From contig NZ_CP083582.1 of the NCBI RefSeq assembly GCF_020091585.1, positions 6,024,536-6,088,535 of the forward strand: DNA of 64,000 nucleotides. The letters are read 5' to 3'. The notes under the pieces are model-generated. The model did not search any database. It had not been told where the DNA came from and saw only the letters and a program-made list of their open reading frames with translations. The translations under genes were made by a program, and so were the position numbers. Shown here one piece after another: positions 57,254-64,000 of the stretch. Every line of letters starts with the position of its first letter. Positions within the stretch are counted from its first letter, which is position 1. Source of the DNA: Kovacikia minuta CCNUW1. Its GTDB lineage: Bacteria > Cyanobacteriota > Cyanobacteriia > Leptolyngbyales > Leptolyngbyaceae.

Positions 57254-57360
57254 GAAAGCGCTCGGTGCCAGGTAACGGATCGCCAGAATAACGATTCTTC
57301 GTAGGTCAGGATACTTGATATAAATCTTTAGAAACAGTTGAAAAGCTTATTGCTTACAAC

Positions 57361-59019
57361 TCACAAGTCTCGATGCGAGAGAAGGGAACAAAAGCGCGCC
57401 CCACGCCCCCCTACCAACAAAGGGAGATGTCCCCTAGGTGCTGAGGTGCTAAAAGTCACTCCACCAGGGTGAATCCATGTACTCTTCACTCTCCATCCCA
57501 CACGATCGCCAAATTCATTCCAAGTCTTATCACCTGGATATTGCCCGTCGAGTTTTGCCCCAGATTCGACATAAATTTGCTTTTGCACACTGAAGCCAAA
57601 GTGCCCCTTGCTGTACTTGACCCAGACGCGGTCAATAGTCTTCAAATCTACACAAGGAAAGTTCAATAGTTCGTCTGAAGTAAACCATTCTCCATCCTTC
57701 TTACCGAAGGCTTGAGCCATCACCCGATAGGTTTCCTGATCTGCTTCCTTCCAGTCGCCTGCTTTGAGCAGATCCCGCAAATGAGTGTAGTCAATTCTCA
57801 GCTTAGAGCTGAGGTCATCTTGTGCTGGCGGCGAGGCTGCTGGAGCGAAATCTCCTGATCGAAGGATTGTGTCTGGTGGTAATATGCTTGACACAATGGC
57901 TGGAAACTCGATTCGACGAAATGGTGTGATGGGTTCAGAGCGATCGAGACGGATGCGATAGGTATCCAAAATGGGGGCAATATCTTCCTGCCGCAGTTTT
58001 AAGACGCGCTGGAAGTATTGCAAGTCCTCCAGACTGGTCGCACTGAGTTGGGGGTCGTAGTCCAGGGTTTCCTTAACTGCCTGCTCAAATTCATCCAGCT
58101 TTGCCCAAAACACCTGATAGGGCTGCAACACTTCCTGGGCAATACTCTCTGCTTCCGAAGCAGACAACCCCAACTCCTGCCAGTGAAATCGCAATGCCCG
58201 CTGATCCACTGGGGATAGCCTGCCCCGTTTTTGTTTCGCCCGTTCATCCACTGCTTTGCGGTAGGTCAGCTTTGGATCACCCTGGGGTGCCCGACCAACC
58301 AAAATCTTGTAGCCTTCCCGGACGGCGTAGATTTCGGGTTGCATGGTCGGAGCGGCTTCCTGCACCTTTTCCCTGGCGTATTCGTGCAACTCGTCTACCG
58401 TAATCTGTCCATTATTGTCGAGGTCGGCTGCGCCCGTTTCCAACCCCTGCACCAGATAGCGGGTGTAAATGCTGGCTCCCTCTTTTTCATAGGAAACCTG
58501 GGTTGCTGTCGAGGAGGTCAGCACAGCTCGTCCTTCGCCGCCGAGTTGCGCTTTGACATCAATAATTTCATCTGCCTGTTTTGCCTTCATATCCTTGGCA
58601 AAGGCTCCACTAAAGCAGGAATCCAGAATCAACACCTGCCGTTTAGAACGGCTCTGGCTCATGCAGTGTTGAATAAAACTGGCAGGCACCGCAGTACTGG
58701 TAAAAATGCGCCCTTGCGAATTCTTTTGAGTGGTTCGGGTGGCAAAGTAGAGACTGCCGTTGTCATCCCTGACGCCATGCCCGGAGAAATAGAGCAGGAT
58801 CAGGTCATCCCGGCTGCGGTTCTCGCTAAACAGTTTTTCAATTTCATACTGCATTTGGGTCAGTTCTGGATCCGGCAGCAGATAAACCGTGTCAAACCCA
58901 CCGATCGCGGGGTTTTGCAACACTCCCTGCATGGCTCGAATATCGGCTTGAGTTCCGGGCAGGGAATCTAACCCGCTTTCGTAATCACTCACGCCAATCA
59001 GTAACGCAATCTTTGCCAT
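57361..59019 (-). CDS. Caspase-like protease with EF-hand loop and C-terminal GUN4 domain
   Basis: Start ATG at 59017-59019. Residues 1-245 form a caspase p20-like (metacaspase/orthocaspase) domain: IALLIGVSDYESGLDSLPGT, the catalytic His in LILLYFSGHGVRDD and Cys in VLILDSCFSGAF. A Ca2+-binding-like loop DLDNNGQITVDE follows near residue 200. After a helical linker, residues about 410-535 are a GUN4 domain: YTHLRDLLKAGDWKEADQET, GEWFTSDELLNFPCVDLKTI, WVKYSKGHFGFSVQKQI and DRVGWR. GUN4 binds porphyrins and regulates Mg-chelatase. The last 18 residues look like readthrough after the normal GUN4 end. I infer tetrapyrrole-sensing proteolysis. Confidence 0.92.
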   Translation of the reverse strand: MAKIALLIGVSDYESGLDSLPGTQADIRAMQGVLQNPAIGGFDTVYLLPDPELTQMQYEIEKLFSENRSRDDLILLYFSGHGVRDDNGSLYFATRTTQKNSQGRIFTSTAVPASFIQHCMSQSRSKRQVLILDSCFSGAFAKDMKAKQADEIIDVKAQLGGEGRAVLTSSTATQVSYEKEGASIYTRYLVQGLETGAADLDNNGQITVDELHEYAREKVQEAAPTMQPEIYAVREGYKILVGRAPQGDPKLTYRKAVDERAKQKRGRLSPVDQRALRFHWQELGLSASEAESIAQEVLQPYQVFWAKLDEFEQAVKETLDYDPQLSATSLEDLQYFQRVLKLRQEDIAPILDTYRIRLDRSEPITPFRRIEFPAIVSSILPPDTILRSGDFAPAASPPAQDDLSSKLRIDYTHLRDLLKAGDWKEADQETYRVMAQAFGKKDGEWFTSDELLNFPCVDLKTIDRVWVKYSKGHFGFSVQKQIYVESGAKLDGQYPGDKTWNEFGDRVGWRVKSTWIHPGGVTFSTSAPRGHLPLLVGGRGARFCSLLSHRDL

Positions 59020-59097
59020 CCGCCCTTGCTAGACCCAATTTTTTTACTACTCTAACCGTTAAATGGGAGATGCGCTCCACTGCTGATAGTTGCTGTT

Positions 59098-59250
59098 CTA
59101 GAACGTCGGTGCAGTATTCCTTAAACCACCAATTCCTCGTAGGGGCAATCCCTATGTGGTTGCCCCAACACCTTGCGGGGCAGACACAGAGGTACTGCCC
59201 CTTGTATCTTCAGAGATACTGCCCCTACGAATTCTGTACCGATGCTCTAG
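59098..59250. repeat. MITE-like element, copy C (different interior)
   Basis: This 153-bp element has the same type of ends as copies A and B, CTAGAACGTCGGTGCAG and, inward from the right, CTAGAGCATCGGTACAG, but a different inside, with CGTAGGGGCA and TGCCCCTACG inverted repeats. The 21-bp minisatellite starts at its right end. Confidence 0.75.
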
Positions 59251-59573
59251 TCGAGCAGTCTTTGAAACCAGGCTATCTCTGAACCTGGTCGAGCTACCTC
59301 TAAGCCTGGCTGAGTAGTCTTTGAACCTGGTCGAGCTATCTCTGAACCCAGTCGAGTAGTCTTTGAGCTTGATCAAGCTATCTCTGAACTCGGTCGAGTA
59401 GTCTTTGAACCTGGTCGAGCTATCTCAGAGCTAAGTTAAGCTATCTCTGAACCTGGTCGAGCTACTCCTGAGGGAAGCCGAGCTATCCATTAGCGAAGCT
59501 GAGCTACCTTTAGGCTGAGTCGAGCTACCTCTGAACTGAGTCGAGCCTGCTCAATCGTGAGTCAGCCTACTAC
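59251..59573. repeat. 21-bp minisatellite (about 15 units)
   Basis: Consecutive units of 21 bp (consensus close to TCGAGCTATCTCTGAACCTGG) run without interruption, the first two irregular. In the first half, units of the CTATCTCTG type alternate with TAGTCTTTG units. On the minus strand each unit equals seven codons (type SSTRFRD), but TAG and TGA stops near 59418-59426 interrupt that frame. There are no CRISPR-like spacers. Confidence 0.85.
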
Positions 59574-59698
59574 AGCGAAGGATAAAGGATAAAGGATGAA
59601 GGATAAAAAGCTCTCCTCATCTCCTTACCCCATCACCCCATCACCCCCCAAAAATCCTCTTCCCCACACCCCACACCCCACACCCCACACCCCATTTT
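59574..59698. repeat. Low-complexity repeat module
   Basis: AAGGATAAAGGATAAAGGAT, CCCATCACCCCATCACC, and CCACACCCCACACCCCACAC blocks lie between the minisatellite and the helicase gene. Confidence 0.8.
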
Positions 59699-59788
59699 CT
59701 AACCAGATTTGTCAACAACCCGATCGCTGGGGTTTAAGATCAGAATTACTGATTTTCCCGAACGACTCATGGCTAGTCTGGATCACGA

Positions 59789-62488
59789 TTGGATGAACTG
59801 GGTGTGACTTCCCCTCCTGTATCAGGGCTGGATCTCAAGGCCCTGTTTCCGTTTGAGCTGGATGACTTTCAATTGCAGGCGATCGCTGCCCTGGAAGCGG
59901 GTCGTTCTGTGGTGGTGTGTGCCCCCACTGGCTCAGGTAAGACCTTAATTGGGGAATATGCGATCCATCGGGCACTGAAGCGGGGACGACGGGTGTTTTA
60001 TACCACCCCGTTAAAGGCATTGTCTAACCAAAAACTGCGGGACTTCCGAGACCTGTTTGGGGCGGAGACGGTAGGGTTGCTGACGGGAGATGTGTCGATC
60101 AACCGGGATGCACCGATTCTGGTGATGACTACCGAGATCTTTCGCAACATGCTCTATGGCACACCGATCGGTGAGGTGGGCACTTCCCTGGTTGGTGTCG
60201 AAGCCGTGGTGCTGGATGAATGCCACTATATGAACGATCGGCAGCGTGGCACCGTCTGGGAAGAATCGATCATCTACTGTCCACCCGAAATTCAACTGGT
60301 TGCCCTTTCTGCCACCGTTGCCAACAGTGATCAGCTCACAGACTGGATTCATCGGGTGCATGGTCCCACCGATCTGATCTACTCGGATTTTCGACCGGTG
60401 CCGCTCCAGTTTCACTTCTGCAATCCCAAAGGGCTGTTTCCGCTGCTGGATGATAGCCAGAAGCGAATGAATCCCCGACTCAAACCCAAAGGTGGTAAAG
60501 GAGCCGTCAGAGGCGGCAACCGTCGAGGGCCAAAACAGGATAGCCCCGGTCTGGCTTTTGTTGTCACTCAACTGCAACAGCGGGATATGCTGCCTGCAAT
60601 TTATTTCATCTTTAGCCGTCGGGGGTGTGACCAGGCAATGGCGGAAGCCAGCAAATTACCCCTGTCTCTTGTGAATGCATCAGAAGCAGCCCGTCTCCAG
60701 CTTCAGATTGATGAGTTTCTGGCAAGGAATCCTGAGGTAGGACGGGCAGAGCAGATAGAACCGTTGTATCAGGGCATTGCTGCCCATCATGCGGGCGTCT
60801 TGCCTGCCTGGAAGGGATTGATTGAGGAATTATTTCAGCAAGGATTAATTAAGGTGGTATTTGCCACCGAAACGCTCGCCGCTGGAATTAATATGCCCGC
60901 CCGTACCACGGTGATTTCCAGCCTGTCGAAGCGGACGGATTTGGGGCATCGGTTGCTGAATGCCTCGGAGTTTTTGCAAATGTCAGGACGGGCAGGGCGA
61001 CGGGGCATGGATAGCCTGGGGTATGTGGTGACGGTACAAACGCCGTTTGAAGGGGCACGGGAAGCCTCCTACCTGGCAACAGTGGGAGCAGACCCGCTGG
61101 TGAGCCAATTTACACCCAGCTATGGCATGGTGCTGAATTTGCTCCAAACCCACACTCTGGAGGAAGCCAGGGAACTGGTGGAGCGCAGTTTCGGGCAATA
61201 CCTTTCGACCCTGTACTTGCGTCCCCAACAGGAGGCGATCGCGGCACTGGAAACCGAGTTAGCCCAATTGGAAGCCCAACTGGGATCGGTCAACTGGAAT
61301 TTGTTGGCCCAGTACGAAAAACTCCAGGAGCGGCTCAAAGAGGAACGCCGCCTGTTGAAAATCTTGCAGGGGCAAGCCCAGGAAGTTCGTGCCAGTGAAA
61401 TGCCAGCAGCGCTTTCGTTTGCAGTAGCCGGAACAGTCCTTACCCTGAAGTGGCAACATGTCCCCGTGTCCATCCCTTTACCTGCGGTGCTGGTGACAAA
61501 AACCCGTGGTTCCGGGCAGTTTCCTTACCTGGTCTGCCTGGGACAGGATAATCGCTGGTATGTGGTTACGGTTAGCGACGTGATCAGCCTGCGAGGAGAA
61601 TACCCCCGTTTAGCTGGCGTTGATGATCTGCTGGTGCCGGAGTCTATGCCACTGAAGCCGGGGCAGTCGCGTAGTGGGGATGATCAATCGGGTATGATCG
61701 CCCGCCAAATCCCCGTCATTCCTGCCCTGGTAGAGGATGAAGCGCCCGAAATTTATGCTCAGACACAGCGAATGCTGGCGGTTCAAGCTCAGATTGAGTC
61801 CCATCCGGTGAACAAATGGGGCAACCGTGCCACTATTCTCAAGCGGCAAAAGCGGATGACCGCGATCCAGGAGGAGATCCGAGATCGCCAGGAAAAGCTC
61901 GATCGCCAATCCCAGCGACACTGGGAAGAATTTTTGGCTCTCATTGACATCCTGCAACACTTCGGATGTCTAGACAGACTAACTCCAACCGAATTGGGGC
62001 AGGCAACCGCAGCGATTCGAGGTGACAATGAACTGTGGCTGGGGTTAGCACTCATGTCCGGCGAACTTAATGGTCTTACCCCTTCCCAACTTGCCGCTGC
62101 CTGTGCGGCACTGGTGGTCGAAGTTTCCCGTCCCGATAGCTGGACTCGCTACGATTTATCTGGAGAGGTTGAGGAAGCCCTGGCAGGACTGCGGGGAATT
62201 CGTCGCCGCCTGTTTCAGCTTCAGCGTAAGCACCAGGTTGTGCTGCCTGTCTGGTTGGAATACGAGTTGGTTGGTCTGGTAGAGCAGTGGGCAGCAGGCG
62301 TAGAATGGCTGGAACTTTGTGCAAACACCAGCTTGGACGAGGGAGATGTGGTTCGCATCCTCCGTCGCACGCTTGACTTTCTTTCCCAAATTCCCCACGT
62401 CCCCTATCTATCAGCAGAACTCAAAGCAAATGCCCGTCGAGCGATTCAGTTACTCGATCGGTTCCCGGTGAATGAGGGCGTGGAGTAG
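59789..62488 (+). CDS. Ski2-like DEAD/DEAH RNA helicase
   Basis: The 899-residue protein opens DLKALFPFELDDFQLQAIAA, with motif I CAPTGSGKTLIGEYA, Ia TTPLKALSNQK, motif II DECHYMND, motif III ALSATVAN, and motif VI QMSGRAGRRGMD. The DECH box and the long C-terminal region (about 470-899, with two coiled-coil-like stretches and an rRNA-processing-arch-like domain end) put it in the Ski2/Mtr4-like group found in cyanobacteria. It is likely to unwind RNA, perhaps in RNA decay. The start TTG 59789 is uncertain; a nearby ATG at 59793 is out of frame. Confidence 0.92.
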   Translation: MDELGVTSPPVSGLDLKALFPFELDDFQLQAIAALEAGRSVVVCAPTGSGKTLIGEYAIHRALKRGRRVFYTTPLKALSNQKLRDFRDLFGAETVGLLTGDVSINRDAPILVMTTEIFRNMLYGTPIGEVGTSLVGVEAVVLDECHYMNDRQRGTVWEESIIYCPPEIQLVALSATVANSDQLTDWIHRVHGPTDLIYSDFRPVPLQFHFCNPKGLFPLLDDSQKRMNPRLKPKGGKGAVRGGNRRGPKQDSPGLAFVVTQLQQRDMLPAIYFIFSRRGCDQAMAEASKLPLSLVNASEAARLQLQIDEFLARNPEVGRAEQIEPLYQGIAAHHAGVLPAWKGLIEELFQQGLIKVVFATETLAAGINMPARTTVISSLSKRTDLGHRLLNASEFLQMSGRAGRRGMDSLGYVVTVQTPFEGAREASYLATVGADPLVSQFTPSYGMVLNLLQTHTLEEARELVERSFGQYLSTLYLRPQQEAIAALETELAQLEAQLGSVNWNLLAQYEKLQERLKEERRLLKILQGQAQEVRASEMPAALSFAVAGTVLTLKWQHVPVSIPLPAVLVTKTRGSGQFPYLVCLGQDNRWYVVTVSDVISLRGEYPRLAGVDDLLVPESMPLKPGQSRSGDDQSGMIARQIPVIPALVEDEAPEIYAQTQRMLAVQAQIESHPVNKWGNRATILKRQKRMTAIQEEIRDRQEKLDRQSQRHWEEFLALIDILQHFGCLDRLTPTELGQATAAIRGDNELWLGLALMSGELNGLTPSQLAAACAALVVEVSRPDSWTRYDLSGEVEEALAGLRGIRRRLFQLQRKHQVVLPVWLEYELVGLVEQWAAGVEWLELCANTSLDEGDVVRILRRTLDFLSQIPHVPYLSAELKANARRAIQLLDRFPVNEGVE

Positions 62489-62583
62489 GGGGCAGGGAGT
62501 AGGCGTCAGGTGTCAGGTGTCAGAGAAAGGATTAAAACATCCATCACTCCATCACTCCATCCCCCCTTCACCCCTTCCTCTCC
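62489..62583. repeat. Low-complexity spacer
   Basis: GGCAGGGAGTAGGCGTCAGG, a GTGTCAG repeat, CACTCCATCACTCCATCC and CACCCCTTCC blocks fill the gap between the convergent helicase and response regulator genes. Confidence 0.65.
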
Positions 62584-63324
62584 TCATCCCACCAATCCCG
62601 CTCTCAAGGCTCTTACCGCTGCCTGGGTTCGGTCATCGGCACAGAGTTTGTTGAGGATGTTGCGTACATGGGTTTTGACGGTGCCAACGGTGATGTAAAG
62701 TTTCTCGGCGATCGCCGCATTGCTGCACCCATCCACAATCAGTTGGAGCACTTCCAACTCCCGCTCTGTCAGGGGATAGGCCTCCAACATCTGGTTATAT
62801 TCTGGTTCGGTGGCGCTAATGGCAACGGTCTTGTCCTCTTCTACACCATTGTCAGGCGTTAGCTGACGGGCTTGCTGAAGCACAATCCGGGCGATCGCTG
62901 GATCAATCCAGGAGTTGCCCTCACTGGTGACTCGTAGCGCCTCTGCGAGACTGTCCAGGCTGACATCCTTCATGCAGTAGGAATCGGCTCCAGCCGCAAA
63001 AGCAGCCAAAACCACCTCTTCGTCATCCTGCAAAGTCAGAATCAAGACCCTGGTTTCTGGCTTCTCGTGAACGGGTTCCTCCATCTCAGCTAACTCTGTT
63101 TTTAGACCTTTGAAGCGACGGGTCAACTCAACCCCATCCATGTCGGGTAACCCAATATCGACGATCGCCACATCAGGCTTGGTGGTCTCCAGCAGTTTCA
63201 GCCCCTCGATCGCGTTTGCTGCTTCGCCAACAACTTTAAACCCGCCCCGTTGCTGCAACGCCGTCCGCATGCCAACCCGAGTCAGGTCATGGTCTTCAAT
63301 TAAAGCAATCCGAATATCTTCCAT
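62584..63324 (-). CDS. NarL/LuxR-type response regulator
   Basis: The 246-residue protein starts MEDIRIALIEDHDLTRVGMR, with the receiver-domain acidic pair ED, the phospho-accepting Asp in VAIVDIGLPDMDG near residue 56 and the Lys in SYCMKDVS. An extra loop (TELAEMEEPVHEKPETR) lengthens the receiver. After a linker, a LuxR-type helix-turn-helix ends the protein: LTERELEVLQLIVDGCSNAA and LYITVGTVKTHVRNILNKL. It is a transcription regulator for an unknown histidine kinase signal; no kinase adjoins it. The reading agrees with the family in length. Confidence 0.94.
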   Translation of the reverse strand: MEDIRIALIEDHDLTRVGMRTALQQRGGFKVVGEAANAIEGLKLLETTKPDVAIVDIGLPDMDGVELTRRFKGLKTELAEMEEPVHEKPETRVLILTLQDDEEVVLAAFAAGADSYCMKDVSLDSLAEALRVTSEGNSWIDPAIARIVLQQARQLTPDNGVEEDKTVAISATEPEYNQMLEAYPLTERELEVLQLIVDGCSNAAIAEKLYITVGTVKTHVRNILNKLCADDRTQAAVRALRAGLVG

Positions 63325-64000
63325 AGTCCGTTTCCTTGACTTCCAAAACTAGCTGGGTGTTGCGGGGTTATGCGGGATTCTACTGAAATTCTATACAATC
63401 TAAAATCTTTCGGTTGGGATAGCGAAATTTGTTCACTTTTAATCCTCCTATTAGAGAATTGCAGGATAGCTGATTCAACGCATCTACCCTAGTAAATACT
63501 GAGATCTCTACCCTAGGTTTGATTTTTCGATACCAGGCGTGGGCAGTTTTGATCTACCTAATTGCCTTGTTGCAAAAACGATCGAGCCTCCAGGTCAGCT
63601 ATGGGATCTTACAGCGATTTTCCCATCAGTAAGCCCCAGTCTTGTGGAAGTGGGGTGAGGGGCTTCGACGTGAGCTTCCGACCTAAACGCTCAGCCGAAC
63701 GGTGGGGTTAATCCTAATGAAACCGACATAAGACTCATTATCTGTGAAGTTTGATTTTTAATTCATCTCTTCCCATAATCTCTGTGCAGCGATTTTAGGA
63801 CGACAGGGATACGCTCAACGAATCAGAATTCAATAAGGAGCATCATCAAACCCAAATAAACCGCTGTCCTTATATACAGAAAGCTGAAGACTCGTTGTGT
63901 TCGTCTACAGCTTTCTGCGGCTCTAAAGTAATGAAGCGGCTCTATAACGCTCCTATTTGGATTGTGAAAAAGGATTCCGATGGCATTCTTTCTCACAAAG
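63325..64000. other. Terminal non-coding region with hairpins and a dispersed repeat
   Basis: No gene is visible in these 676 bp. AAGCCCC near 63631 can pair with GGGGCTT near 63658. A strong hairpin, CAGAAAGCTGAAGAC pairing with GTCTACAGCTTTCTG (one mismatch), spans 63877-63917. From 63951 the sequence matches 20051-20095 at 38 of 45 positions and then leaves the window. Confidence 0.5.

Noticed and set aside
59251-59573. CRISPR array
   Set aside because: The 21-bp units follow each other without unique spacers and no cas genes occur in the window.
59596-59796. Open frame before the helicase gene
   Set aside because: It encodes mostly HPTPHTPHP from repeat DNA and has no independent support.

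Overview
The window looks like a chromosomal piece of a cyanobacterium, most likely filamentous. It carries NDH-1 genes ndhB and ndhK, cyanobacteria-typical families (DUF1825, DUF2358, DUF3370, GUN4, a SOS-type LexA with a cyanobacterial box), and very many GCGATCGC (HIP1) octamers. Intergenic DNA is full of short tandem heptamer-like repeats (GGGTGTG, AAAGGAT, AATTCAA, CCCCACT types) that are known from filamentous cyanobacteria. No tRNA, rRNA or CRISPR array was recognised.

Layout. 1-6.2 kb: topA (cut by the left edge), ndhB, ndhK and a peptidoglycan-binding/SH3 protein. 7.2-12.5 kb: a TolC-like outer membrane protein, an M23 peptidase, an ABC-2 permease and a 3-hydroxyisobutyrate-dehydrogenase-like enzyme. 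12.7-20 kb: a PstS-like binding protein, a membrane protein, an asparagine-synthase-like and a LysA-like gene pair, a zinc-ribbon membrane protein and YjbQ. 20.4-26.8 kb: a long acidic protein, a cobalamin riboswitch before a ferredoxin-reductase-like flavoprotein, signal peptidase I, a GIY-YIG protein, a retropepsin-like module and a helix-hairpin-helix protein. 27-33 kb: TM2/SHOCT protein, J-domain/TPR protein, DUF1825, class A PBP and tyrS. 33-38 kb: a HEAT-repeat/transmembrane/NACHT gene split by an IS30-family element, then a Uma2 protein. 38-45 kb: P-type cation ATPase, P-loop ATPase, FHA protein, DUF2358 and an ABC ATPase. 45.5-50.4 kb: cobA-hemD fusion, argF, lexA and an AmpG-like transporter. 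50.4-57.1 kb: small membrane proteins, GNAT, DUF3370, MORN protein, mtnP and a PIN toxin-antitoxin pair. 57.3-64 kb: a caspase-GUN4 fusion, a 21-bp minisatellite, a Ski2-like helicase and a NarL-type response regulator.

Two themes stand out. First, about ten otherwise well-conserved genes are each broken by a small frameshift, nearly always one surplus base and often in a homopolymer run; this may be sequence error or real decay. Second, low-complexity repeat modules sit not only between genes but inside conserved coding sequences and inside the cobalamin riboswitch. Several palindromic MITE-like families are also present.

The best candidates for unusual biology are the membrane-anchored HEAT-NACHT protein (an NLR-like architecture, knocked out by the IS), the caspase-EF-hand-GUN4 fusion, and the riboswitch-controlled flavoprotein, which could act in cobalamin reduction. 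Gene functions are inferred by recognising motifs by eye; no database search was possible.
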